Source: CAZXEU01 sp964639665 (GTDB taxonomy: Bacteria > Bacteroidota > Rhodothermia > Rhodothermales > Bin80). Taken from it: a DNA stretch of 18,419 bases. The notes beneath the pieces are model-generated. The model ran no database searches. It was given only the letters and a program-made list of their open reading frames with translations, and was not told the origin of the DNA. Positions 7,501 to 15,522 of this stretch are shown in pieces (within the stretch, counting starts at the first letter, position 1; each line of letters starts with the position of its first letter). The translations under genes were made by a program, and so were the position numbers. The stretch lies in contig CAZXEU010000101.1 in assembly GCA_964639665.1 (NCBI GenBank), positions 1 to 18,419 on the forward strand, read 5' to 3'.

Positions 7501-8569
7501 CGAGCCTCTTACAGGCCGCGCGCCGCAGCTCCGGGCACTGGAGCGCGTGACGGTGGCCGGAGAAGTCCGCCAGATCAACGGTTCACCGGATGCGGCCTTC
7601 AACGGCACGGTCAGCCTGACGGTATTCGACGCGGAGCGCCGAATCGTCATTCCGCCGGAGATGTACCAGTTCATGCCCAGGGCCTTTTACACGGTGCGGG
7701 AAGATCTCATTTGGAGAGGCAGAACAGGTGTAACGGACGGCAAATTCGAGGCCACGTTTGTGGTGCCCAAAGACATCTCGTACAGCGACCGCCCGGGAAG
7801 GATATCCGCGTACGGCTCATCGGACCAGGCCCACGCGCTGGGATTCACGGAGAACTTCGTGGTGGGCGGCACGGCATCGGACGTGCCCGATGATGCGGAC
7901 GGGCCGGAGATTGAACTGTTTCTGGGCGACGAGACGTTCGTCAGCGGACAGTTGACATCGCCGCGTCCCGAGCTCCTGGTCAAGCTGTTTGACGAAAGCG
8001 GCATCAATACGGTGGGAGCCGGCGTCGGCCACGAGATGCTGCTGGTCATAGACGGCGACGAACAGAATGCCGTCGAAATCGGCGGACTGTACGAGAGCGA
8101 GGAAGATTCCTACCAGCGCGGTCGCGTCAGGTATGCCTTTGCCGAGCCGCTGGACGCGGGTACCCATTCGGTATCGGTCCGGGCGTGGGACGTGCTGAAC
8201 AATTCGGGTAGGCAGTCCCTGGAATTTGTGGTTGCAGAATCCGAAGCGCTGCAAATACGTAACATATTCAATTACCCGAATCCGACCACTGGCCCCACAC
8301 GCTTCGTATTTGAACACAACCAGCCTGTAGGCACGCCTGTACGGGTGCGGATACGCATCTACAGCCTTGCGGGTCGCCCGATCAGGACCGTGGAAACCGA
8401 AGAGGTACTCCCTGGAGGCGCCATGCAGGTGATGTGGGACGGAACAGACGATGAGTACTCAATGCTGTCTTCCGGGGTGTACTTGTACCAGATCCGCGTT
8501 GAAGTGGACGGTGCAGGCGGAGACAGACAGGTTTCGGAAGCCATCGACCGGCTTGCCGTCGTCCGATAA
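4502..8569 (+). CDS. porU: Type IX secretion system sortase PorU (C25 gingipain-like)
   Basis: PorU is the cell-surface cysteine protease/sortase of T9SS: it removes the C-terminal sorting domain of cargo and attaches cargo to the surface, working with PorV. The 1355-residue product has a signal peptide (cleavage after Ala28, ADA-QS), the conserved N-terminal segment YKIAVREEGIYQID at 194-207, and a gingipain-type catalytic domain from about 589 to 1000. The catalytic pair is visible as His853 in NYSGHG and Cys887 in TATCSFGRWD; YGDGHFNYR around 663-670 is also diagnostic. The end (about 1249-1355, with NIFNYPNPTTGPTRF and SSGVYLYQIRV) is a FlgD/sorting-type domain. The start is GTG at 4502, the first possible after an in-frame TAA at 4487; GTG at 4508 is an alternative. 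It is the first gene of a six-gene run. Confidence 0.93.
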   Translation: MSVIRRRSLSAYGATVCALFLVLGTADAQSVTLRLVEEAEGRSIYELEASWPRPLGQVLDSLGARALEDDAILTVTGGLTLQSVSLELPTLAGPQVSVLSSAYDEYSVSADTGSALLADASGPVATVVGLGWERKRPAATLLVRTVTYDASARVLRRYRRVRVAVGPVPQPLAGKAQYQAPARIESVLASGIVYKIAVREEGIYQIDRAFFEALPGFGGNLSNIDPDEVRVFGNGGAPLPALNSAPRPIDLVENQVIVRGGGDGSFDEGDAVWFYGAPPWGWKAEQQRDRVGRPVTGEDGQDVYAWEHYVNPFSSENYYFIKIGGGASAALEQEPFPNLAAALRLDQVTGRHVEDMDDYLWSREAATGHTWVSNTITTGGAELPVLESVRLPGLATGRVRFAARAAVQSNPATDLFFLSGGTTLAAANLGAVASSSTTTVARSGIVEFEQDVSDDQALSLAMRLGSQDNNAMAALDWLRVFYPKALRAAEGPLRFHTPVEEEGAFEAVLSGYSADLWVLDITETGNYRWLSAEPFAGGHRVQVEVSDRGQPRELVAFTASDVRMIDVEEACGESCRVQPQNLHGIESWPDLVIVAPAVFLAQAGELAALRREEGLAVEVVEVDQIFNEFAGGLRDIRGMRDYFKFLYDRASTEDQLLRYVLFYGDGHFNYRNLGTPEPEIPNLIPPFETEESWFPEESFTSDDYFGLLDNNEGLWPFTRQTFIGSNEHLNERVDIGIGRFTVYTEEQAQTVLDKMRHYGSSGSYGPWRQRYLFIADDGPTGTAGTQNDRDLHTQNTDVVAEIVARRAPEINQEKVYALSYTREFRNAWRVPGARQDILSAIRSGVLVVNYSGHGAEQGLAQEDLFNIEDARTLTNYDALPVFITATCSFGRWDLAGEQSGAEELLTNPDGGAIALLTTVRSVYTSGNAQSLNVGLNVALNDQLFRKDEEGLPRRLGDALRLTKNTRVGFEGNNRKFNLLGDPSMRLGVPDRSVVVTSINDEPLTGRAPQLRALERVTVAGEVRQINGSPDAAFNGTVSLTVFDAERRIVIPPEMYQFMPRAFYTVREDLIWRGRTGVTDGKFEATFVVPKDISYSDRPGRISAYGSSDQAHALGFTENFVVGGTASDVPDDADGPEIELFLGDETFVSGQLTSPRPELLVKLFDESGINTVGAGVGHEMLLVIDGDEQNAVEIGGLYESEEDSYQRGRVRYAFAEPLDAGTHSVSVRAWDVLNNSGRQSLEFVVAESEALQIRNIFNYPNPTTGPTRFVFEHNQPVGTPVRVRIRIYSLAGRPIRTVETEEVLPGGAMQVMWDGTDDEYSMLSSGVYLYQIRVEVDGAGGDRQVSEAIDRLAVVR

Positions 8570-8601
8570 CGCAGACTTCAACACGATTTTGCATCGCCAT
8601 C

Positions 8602-9807
8602 ATGCCACGTCGCATCTTAGCCTCTTCTAGTTTGAGCCGCATCGGGCCGCTCGCGGCCCTCTGCGGCCTGCTCCTGGTTTCTGTCGGCGCCCGCGCTGCG
8701 CACGCGCAGATCGGCGCCGCCGCCGGGGGATTTCTCATGATCGAGCCGGACAGCCGGTCCGCCGGCATGGGCAATGCCGGCGTTGCTTTGGCCGACAATG
8801 CGAATGCCATATTCTGGAATCCCGCCGGACTCGCGGACCAGGTCGGTACGGAGGCGGCCCTGACGCATTCAAACTGGCTGCCGGAATTCAATGCCGACAT
8901 TTTCTACGAGTATCTCGTGGCGAAGCAGCACATCAAGGGGTGGGGCACGGTTGGCGCGCACCTCACGTACCTGTTTCTTGGCACGCACGAATACCGCGAT
9001 GCGCAGAACACCGATCTGGGTGAATTCCGCTCGTACGACCTGGCCGCAGGCCTGTCCTACGGGTTCAAGCTAAGCCGCGGCCTGTCCGTCGGGACCGGGG
9101 TGCGGCTTATTTACTCCAGTCTGGCAAACGTGACCGTGGGGACGCAGCAAACGAATCCGGGCGTTTCCGTGGGGCTGGATCTCGGAATGCTATACCGCAC
9201 CCGGACCTTCGGCATCGGACTTGCGGATGCGCAGTATTCTCTCGGGTTCAACCTGGCCAACATGGGCCCCAAGATCCAGTACTCCGACAGCGAGCAGGCA
9301 GACCCTATTCCCACGACCATACGCATGGGACATGCCTTTACGTACCAGTTTGACGAGTACAACAAGATCACGTTTGCCAACGACTACTCCAAGATCCTCG
9401 TCCGGCAGCGCGCAACCGAAACGTGCCTTGATCCCCAGGATGCGGAATCTTGCTCCTTCCAGTATTCGACCGATCCGTTTTACAGGGCCATATTTACGTC
9501 GTGGACCAGTATTGATGTCTTGCGAAGCGCCCTGAGCGATGAAGAGCAGGAATACGAGACGCTGTCCGTACTTGACCAGCTGTTGATTTCGAGCGGCTTC
9601 GAGTACTGGTACAATAATCTGTTCGCCATACGGTCCGGCTATTTTTACGAGAATCCGTACAACGGCAACCGGCAATTCCTCACTTTCGGCGCAGGTATCA
9701 GGTACAACATCGTTGGCGTGGATTTCTCCTACATCTACGCTCTCGAAGAGAATCACCCGCTGGCCAACACCATGCGGTTCTCGCTGCTGCTGAACTTTGT
9801 CAAATAG
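8602..9807 (+). CDS. porV: Type IX secretion system outer-membrane protein PorV
   Basis: PorV (LptO) is a 14-strand FadL-like outer-membrane protein that collects cargo from the T9SS translocon and brings it to PorU. The 401-residue product has a signal peptide (cleavage after Ala35, AHA-QI) and then the hallmark N-terminus GFLMIEPDSRSAGMGNAGVA followed by ALADNANAIFWNPAGLA. Alternating beta-strands continue to the end (MRFSLLLNFVK). Length is close to that of known PorV proteins (about 390 residues). It lies 32 bp after porU with no ribosome binding site of note, and 28 bp before the M6-like gene, so it is almost certainly co-transcribed. PorQ/PorP-type FadL paralogues are the alternative, but the place right behind porU favours PorV. 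Confidence 0.9.
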   Translation: MPRRILASSSLSRIGPLAALCGLLLVSVGARAAHAQIGAAAGGFLMIEPDSRSAGMGNAGVALADNANAIFWNPAGLADQVGTEAALTHSNWLPEFNADIFYEYLVAKQHIKGWGTVGAHLTYLFLGTHEYRDAQNTDLGEFRSYDLAAGLSYGFKLSRGLSVGTGVRLIYSSLANVTVGTQQTNPGVSVGLDLGMLYRTRTFGIGLADAQYSLGFNLANMGPKIQYSDSEQADPIPTTIRMGHAFTYQFDEYNKITFANDYSKILVRQRATETCLDPQDAESCSFQYSTDPFYRAIFTSWTSIDVLRSALSDEEQEYETLSVLDQLLISSGFEYWYNNLFAIRSGYFYENPYNGNRQFLTFGAGIRYNIVGVDFSYIYALEENHPLANTMRFSLLLNFVK

Positions 9808-9835
9808 CGCGCTCGGCTGAAGTACGGGAGAATGT

Positions 9836-12829
9836 ATGGGCTCGGGTGCCGGGGCACCGCTGCGTGGCTGTAGCCGCTGGCTGCCGGCGTGGATAGTTTG
9901 GTTCGCCGTGCTGCTGCCGTGCATGGCCAGCGCCCAGCAAGCTGCGCCCCGGTATGACGTCGTGGCGCTGCGCGTGGAGTTCCAGCCCGACACGACACGC
10001 TTTACCACAGGCACGGGGACGTTCTCGGACCGTCTGTACCTGCCGGAGCTGGAGCCGTCCGTCGATCCACTTCCGCACGATGCCGGCTACTTCCGGGCAC
10101 ACCTGGCATTCCTGGAGCACTACGTGGAGAAGGTCTCGGACGGGCGGACGCGGCTGCAAACGCATCTTCTGCCCGAGGTGGTGCGCCTTGGCCGGCAAAT
10201 GGGGCACTACAGCCCTACCGGTCCGGAGGCAAATTCTGACGCGGAGCGTCGAAAGCTCGTGGCGCTGCTGGAGGAGGCCTGGAGCGAAGCCTCCGCCACC
10301 AGTACATTTGATGCGGCAGGGCTAGACCCGAGCCGAACGGCGTTCATCATCTTTCACGCCGGAGTCGGACGAGACGTAGAATTGCTTGGGACCATTCTGG
10401 ACAAGACGCCGCTGGATCTGCCGTCGGTATTCTTTTCGGAGGCGGAGCTGGACCGCCTGGGCGCGGATGCCATGCAGTTTAAGGGCATACCCATTGGTGC
10501 AGCCTCACTCATTCCCAGAACGGAGTCCCGACAGGGTATAAATCCGATCAGCGACGAGCCGGTACTGCTGGAGCTCTCCATCAACGGGCTCCTGGCGGCC
10601 AGTTTCTTGAACTTCCTGGGTGCTCCTGACCTATTCAATACCGAAACCGGAGAATCGGCCATAGGACCCTACGGACTCATGGACCCTGTGGGCATTTTTG
10701 CCTACGCGGGCCTGTTTCCTCCCGAGCCAAGCGCCTGGACCCGCGCGTCGCTGGGCTGGCTTGACACAGAGGTAGTGCGCGGCGGAGCCGAGCGCGCACT
10801 GGAGCTTACGGCAGCCGGGTTGCCCGGCTCCAATGCGGCTCGGGTGGAGATTTCCGACGCAGAGTATTTCCTGGTCGAGAACCGCAATCGCGACCCGGAA
10901 GGCGACGGGCTGGTGATGCAGGTCTGGCGCCAGGGCGCCATGGTAGAGCAACGCCTTGAAGGCGTCGCAGATGATTTCGGACCCTTCAATGTGGATGCGT
11001 TCACCGGAGGCGTGGTCACTGCAGTAGACAATTACGACTTCGCCCTGCCCGGCAGGGACGCCGACGGCAGGCAGTTCTCAGGGGGCATCCTTGTGTGGCA
11101 CATTGACGAGCGCCGGGTGGCCGATGGCGCATTCAACAGCGACCCGGCCCGCCGCGCCGTAGATCTAGAAGAAGCGGATGCGGCGCAGGAACTGGGTACC
11201 GATGACTACTTTGGCTCGCCCTTCGATTTCTTTTTCGAGGGCAATGATACGCAGGTGCAGCTTCCAAGCGGTACGTTTATTCGGCTGTACGAGAACCGAT
11301 TCGCGTCCGATACAACGCCGAGCAGCAGCACCAACGCGGGCGGACCGAGCTTCATAGTGCTGGAGCATTTCTCTGGTCCGGGCCCCGTAATGACGGTATC
11401 GTATCGCAGGGAGAATGTGGACGGCCTGCAGGCGGGAGAGGTTTTCAATCTGGAGCAAGCGACCACGGGCACAGGAAGTGCCGTTTTTGCGGGTCCCCAT
11501 GGAACGTACGCATACGCAGCAGCCAGCGAGCAGGTGTTCCTGCTTTCCGGTGAAGGCCACGTATCTCATGTCCCGGTATCCGGCAAACCGATAGCAACGG
11601 AGTCGGGCATTGCGGCCGTTCAGCGCAAGCCGGCGGGGTATGCGCTCTTACGATACGGCATTGAGCGAGGCGTACTGACCCTGCGGTCGACCCTGGATCT
11701 GCCTGTCGCGGATCTGGAATTTCGCGGGCCGCTGGTTCGCGCAGGCGCCAGCTATCACGCACTGTTCACGGGCAGCGGTGAGTCCGTGGTTGTTTCGGTC
11801 GATCAATCGGCAACGGTCACGCGGGTATCCGGCGTCGGGGAGGGAATAAGCCTGGCCGGAGACGCGGATGTGATTGTGGTTGGGCGACGAGGCAGCCAAA
11901 CCCTTTCCGGCGATGCCAGTTGGCGTTATGAGCTGGATGACCAGGCGAAGCCCGGACAGCCGGTCTTCGGACGAGACGGGCGCGGATTGTGGGGCGTGCT
12001 GCCTGTTCCGGATCGCCATGCGTTCGTGGTTCTCGGCGCAGACGGAACCGCCATCGAGCGGGATGTCAGCGGCTATGCGGACGAGAACGAGATGCTGTCG
12101 CTATATCCCGTGCTCGCGGACATCACAGGTAACGGGCTTCTTGAGATCGTCGTGATGGTAGGAGAGGAGCTCATGGCATTCCACGATTCCGGGGCGCTGG
12201 TGGAGGGCTATCCCGTGCGTGTCGGGACGTCGGCAGCTGCCCAGCCCCTGGTATTCGAGCTCGAGGGTGGCAGCCGGCGCGGTATTCTGGTTGCGGGGCA
12301 AAACGGAGAAGTCTATGCCTTTGACGGCAGGCGGCTGCTCGACGGGTTTCCCCTGCATGCCGGAGCGGCCATTGACGCCAGCCCCCACTTGAGCGCAGAC
12401 GGACTGGCCGTGCTGTCCACGGCAGGCCGCCTTCGTTTCTACAGGGCTGGATTCTTCGGGAACGTGCTGTGGGGCGAGCTCTTTGGGGGTGCCGAAAATG
12501 GCAGTGTTGCAGCCGCCACGGACGAGCCGGCCCCCTTTCCGCCGGGGCTCATTGTAGACTCCGAGACCTACAACTGGCCCAATCCGATACGCGAGGGTCA
12601 ATCCTTTATCCGGTGCATGACCAGCGAGGATGCAGAGGTTCGCGTGAGTATCGTTGATGCGGCCGGCACGCTGCTTGATGAGCTGGACCTGTCGCTCAAG
12701 GCGGGACTGCCAGGCGAGGTGCTTTGGCAGACCCGTGCCGCGAGCGGCTTGTACTTCGCGCGCGTAAGGGCGCGTGCGCAAAGCGGTCGCACCGAAACCA
12801 ACCTCATCAAGATGGCGGTGATTCGATGA
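9836..12829 (+). CDS. Secreted M6-like pseudoprotease with T9SS-type C-terminal domain
   Basis: The 997-residue product has a signal peptide (cleavage after Ala33, ASA-QQ), an N-terminal region of the immune-inhibitor-A (peptidase M6) type to about residue 530, a beta-rich middle with propeller-like repeats (DITGNGLLEIVVM; GEVYAFDGRRLLDGFPL), and a C-terminal domain from about 905 with YNWPNPIREGQSFIR and ASGLYFARVRA, as in T9SS sorting domains. M6 landmarks GAPDLF (262-267), YGLMDPVG and GILVWHIDE are kept, but the HExxH zinc motif aligns with Ala255-Ser-Phe-Leu-Asn259: both histidines and the catalytic glutamate are gone, so it should not be a zinc protease. GGGAG at 9826-9830 precedes the ATG by five bases. 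Probable T9SS cargo with a binding or structural role (inference). Its stop overlaps the next gene by 4 bp. Confidence 0.8.
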   Translation: MGSGAGAPLRGCSRWLPAWIVWFAVLLPCMASAQQAAPRYDVVALRVEFQPDTTRFTTGTGTFSDRLYLPELEPSVDPLPHDAGYFRAHLAFLEHYVEKVSDGRTRLQTHLLPEVVRLGRQMGHYSPTGPEANSDAERRKLVALLEEAWSEASATSTFDAAGLDPSRTAFIIFHAGVGRDVELLGTILDKTPLDLPSVFFSEAELDRLGADAMQFKGIPIGAASLIPRTESRQGINPISDEPVLLELSINGLLAASFLNFLGAPDLFNTETGESAIGPYGLMDPVGIFAYAGLFPPEPSAWTRASLGWLDTEVVRGGAERALELTAAGLPGSNAARVEISDAEYFLVENRNRDPEGDGLVMQVWRQGAMVEQRLEGVADDFGPFNVDAFTGGVVTAVDNYDFALPGRDADGRQFSGGILVWHIDERRVADGAFNSDPARRAVDLEEADAAQELGTDDYFGSPFDFFFEGNDTQVQLPSGTFIRLYENRFASDTTPSSSTNAGGPSFIVLEHFSGPGPVMTVSYRRENVDGLQAGEVFNLEQATTGTGSAVFAGPHGTYAYAAASEQVFLLSGEGHVSHVPVSGKPIATESGIAAVQRKPAGYALLRYGIERGVLTLRSTLDLPVADLEFRGPLVRAGASYHALFTGSGESVVVSVDQSATVTRVSGVGEGISLAGDADVIVVGRRGSQTLSGDASWRYELDDQAKPGQPVFGRDGRGLWGVLPVPDRHAFVVLGADGTAIERDVSGYADENEMLSLYPVLADITGNGLLEIVVMVGEELMAFHDSGALVEGYPVRVGTSAAAQPLVFELEGGSRRGILVAGQNGEVYAFDGRRLLDGFPLHAGAAIDASPHLSADGLAVLSTAGRLRFYRAGFFGNVLWGELFGGAENGSVAAATDEPAPFPPGLIVDSETYNWPNPIREGQSFIRCMTSEDAEVRVSIVDAAGTLLDELDLSLKAGLPGEVLWQTRAASGLYFARVRARAQSGRTETNLIKMAVIR

Positions 12830-15522
12830 CCTGGAGATCGCTGCCGGCGTGTGTCCTTGCGACACTTGCCGCCTTTCAGCTGCACGGACAGACCTTGCCG
12901 TCGCTGTTCGAATTTGCGCGCCCGTCCCTTACCTGGCAGGTAATCGATACAGAGCACTTTCAGGTGATTTACCATGCCGATTCGGACGGCGGGGGAGCCG
13001 CCAGAACGGCACGGGAGGTCGCGCGAATTGCGGAACAGATTTACGGTCCGGTCACGGAGCTCTACGGGCACACACCGGATTCCAGGGTAAGCATCATCAT
13101 CAAGGATTTTGAGGACTACTCCAACGGAGCGGCCTACTTCTTCGACAACAAGATCGAAATCTGGGCACCGGCCCTTGATTCACGCCTCCGGGGAGACCAC
13201 GACTGGCTGCAGAACGTGGTCACCCACGAATTCACCCACATCGTCCAGGTACAGGCATCCATGGGCATGTCGCGGCATCTGCCCCTGGCGTATCTGCAGG
13301 TACTGGACTATGAAAACGTGCGCCGGCCGGACGTCCTGGCAGGTTACCTAAACGTGATTGCCAGTTATCCCCTGTCCAGCCTCAACAACCCCGCGTGGTT
13401 CGCGGAGGGCACCGCCCAGTATCAGCGCCAATTCCTTGACTACGACCGGTGGGATTCACACCGGGACATGATGTTGCGCACGCGTGTCCTGGCTGATCGC
13501 ACGCTTTCGTTGGCCGAAATCGGGGGCTTCTACTCGAAGTCCAGCCTGATGCGGGAAGCCGTGTACAACCATGGCTATGCCTTTACCCGCTATCTGGCCG
13601 CCACCTATGGAGAAGACGTTCTGCGGCGCATTACTCATGCACTGGGCAAGTGGCGAAACTGGAACGTGGAGCGCGCCATGGACCAGGCGCTGGGCCAAAG
13701 TTCATCTGCCGTGTACACCGCCTGGATGGACAGCTTGCGAACGGGCTACGCCGAAGGGACGCGCTCCGTGCGTGCCCGTCTGGTCGAAGGAGAGGTGCTG
13801 GAAGCCGCAGGGTTCGCCAACTACGGCCCCGAGTTTTCGCCGGACGGGTCACGTCTGGCCTACGTGTCCAACCAGGGACAGCACCTGAGCAGGACCAGTC
13901 TCTACATACACGACATGGCGGCGGACTCGGCCTGGACTCTGGATCTGGGCGGCGCCCGCGGACTGAGCCACACGTGCGCATTTGGGCACCAGATCCGCAG
14001 GGGCGTGAGTGGATCCGTTACCTGGCGGCCAGACGGCGAGGCACTTGTATACGTCCGCCGCCGGCCCACGGCCGAGGGCTATCTCTATGATGACCTTTTC
14101 GAAATGGAATTGGCCGGCCGCAAGGAGCGCCGGATTACGCACAGCGCCCGGGCCTCGCAGCCTGCGTACGCTCCGGACGGCACGGCGATCGCCTTCGTGG
14201 CCCAGCATGACGGCACCACCAATCTGCACGTGCTGGACACGGAGACGGGCCGGATCAGGCCGCTGACCGACTTCGACGATGGCCGACAGGTCAGCGAGCC
14301 GGCCTGGCATCCCTCCGGCACGTGGCTGTATTTCGGCTTGCGGCCATCAGGGGGGCATGACCGTGATCTGTGGCGGGTCCATACAAGAAGCGGCGCATCG
14401 GAGCCAGTGCTGAGCACGCCGGCCGATGAGCGCTCGCCGGCCTTTGCAGCTTCGGACAGCGTCCTGCACTTTGCCTCTGATCGCAGCGGCATATTCAACC
14501 TGTACCGCCTGGAGGCACATGGTCCGGTAGCACTGACCAATGTGGTGGGCGGCGCGTTCATGCCGGCTGTATCGCCCGATGGAGCCATTGCGTACGCGCA
14601 TTACCGATGGGACGGCTACAAGATTGCGCTGTTACCGGGACCCTTGCGCACAGAAGCTGCTCCCTACGCCATTCCGCGCGCCTTGCTCAAGAAGGAGCCC
14701 GGGTCCTACGAGTCCCCGGCGGAGCAGCAGCCAGGCGCCACGGCACCCGACCTCGCAGAGTCTACAGCTACGCGGCGCTATGGGATGACCACGACCGGCT
14801 TCACGCTTTTTCCGGTTATTCGCCTTGACCAGTACGTGTCCCGCCGCCGACGCGTGGGCCAGCAGCATCTTCCGGATCGCACCCGTGCGCAGGTCTGGGC
14901 CAGAAATCTCATGCTGGGCACCTACGCGGGCTCGCGCGAGGTCCTGGAAGGCATATCAATGACGGGCGCTTTGTTGGTGGCACCCGGCAGCCGAGAAGCC
15001 TCGTCCGTTTCGGATTTTCTTGCGCCTTCGCGACTGCTTTCCCTGGAGCGGCAGGCATTCTTGCTGTTTGACTACAAGAGGGGATTCGGACTGTTGCCCC
15101 AAAGGTGGTCGCCGCAGCTGTCGGTGGAATTGTTCAACGTGCGGAGAAACGTGGACAGTGGACTGGCGATCGAGGAATTCCCGTGCACGGCGTGCTTTCC
15201 GGACACGACGTATGCGGACCTGGCCTATGCGCTTTGGGAGGCGAGTGTCTATTCGCGCAGCAAGATCAGCAACGCGCTGCTGCTGGAAGTGGGGTATCGG
15301 TACAGTCCGTACCGCGTGATTACGGAGGGGTTCTATTCGCGAGAAGCGAGGCTGTCCATTCCCTCATCGTCCTCCCGATATTTCATTGGTCGCTCACTCG
15401 GTGCCAAGGCCTATCTGGAATTGCTGAGCCCTTACCGCGAGCTGATATCCTTGCAAAGGGGCTTCAGCTCGAGGCGGGAGTGGAAACCGAAAGCGGCAGG
15501 CTGCTGGAGAGATTTGATCTGA
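12826..15522 (+). CDS. Gluzincin / PD40-propeller / barrel envelope protein, upstream part (frameshifted)
   Basis: This is the first, major part of a gene split by a frameshift near 15438. After a signal peptide (cleavage near Gly21, LHG-QT) comes a peptidase-MA-like gluzincin domain with HEFTH at 134-138 and the third-ligand motif WFAEGTAQY (Glu194). Next are about six PD40/TolB-like propeller repeats from 335 to 600 (FSPDGSRLAYV, WRPDGEALVYV, YAPDGTAIAFV, VSPDGAIAYAH). From about 640 strands of an outer-membrane barrel begin. The frame is genuine to SPYR at 15427-15438; the last 28 codons before TGA (15520-15522) are out-of-frame sequence. The ATG at 12826 overlaps the previous stop (ATGA) and precedes the signal peptide directly, so an upstream in-frame extension was refused. 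Substrate and role are unknown; a surface or periplasmic metalloprotease is likely. Confidence 0.8.
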   Translation: MTWRSLPACVLATLAAFQLHGQTLPSLFEFARPSLTWQVIDTEHFQVIYHADSDGGGAARTAREVARIAEQIYGPVTELYGHTPDSRVSIIIKDFEDYSNGAAYFFDNKIEIWAPALDSRLRGDHDWLQNVVTHEFTHIVQVQASMGMSRHLPLAYLQVLDYENVRRPDVLAGYLNVIASYPLSSLNNPAWFAEGTAQYQRQFLDYDRWDSHRDMMLRTRVLADRTLSLAEIGGFYSKSSLMREAVYNHGYAFTRYLAATYGEDVLRRITHALGKWRNWNVERAMDQALGQSSSAVYTAWMDSLRTGYAEGTRSVRARLVEGEVLEAAGFANYGPEFSPDGSRLAYVSNQGQHLSRTSLYIHDMAADSAWTLDLGGARGLSHTCAFGHQIRRGVSGSVTWRPDGEALVYVRRRPTAEGYLYDDLFEMELAGRKERRITHSARASQPAYAPDGTAIAFVAQHDGTTNLHVLDTETGRIRPLTDFDDGRQVSEPAWHPSGTWLYFGLRPSGGHDRDLWRVHTRSGASEPVLSTPADERSPAFAASDSVLHFASDRSGIFNLYRLEAHGPVALTNVVGGAFMPAVSPDGAIAYAHYRWDGYKIALLPGPLRTEAAPYAIPRALLKKEPGSYESPAEQQPGATAPDLAESTATRRYGMTTTGFTLFPVIRLDQYVSRRRRVGQQHLPDRTRAQVWARNLMLGTYAGSREVLEGISMTGALLVAPGSREASSVSDFLAPSRLLSLERQAFLLFDYKRGFGLLPQRWSPQLSVELFNVRRNVDSGLAIEEFPCTACFPDTTYADLAYALWEASVYSRSKISNALLLEVGYRYSPYRVITEGFYSREARLSIPSSSSRYFIGRSLGAKAYLELLSPYRELISLQRGFSSRREWKPKAAGCWRDLI
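15433..15457 (+). other. Probable frameshift site (one base missing)
   Basis: The encoded barrel switches from the frame set by the ATG at 12826 to the frame ending at 16115 within this interval. Restoring one base (best fit a G between 15438 and 15439) turns the codons into Ser-Pro-Tyr-Arg-Gly-Ala-Asp-Ile without disturbing the strand pattern on either side. No canonical slippery heptamer plus pseudoknot is evident, so this is either a real mutation or a sequencing/assembly error. Confidence 0.65.

Noticed and set aside
9190..10014. Minus-strand open frame of 274 codons across porV and the M6-like gene
   Set aside because: Antisense shadow without recognisable features.
10571..10640. Loss of HExxH explained by a pair of compensating frameshifts
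   Set aside because: Neither alternative frame restores a histidine pair, and residues on both sides and within the helix align in one frame.
12724..12825. Upstream in-frame extension of the gluzincin gene
   Set aside because: It lies wholly within the preceding gene, has no ribosome binding site, and would bury the signal peptide starting at the ATG of 12826.
15451..15465. Programmed -1 frameshift at the AAAGGGG run
   Set aside because: The in-frame codons do not form a slippery heptamer with good re-pairing, no stimulatory hairpin is evident, and the protein pattern already belongs to the second frame from about 15438.
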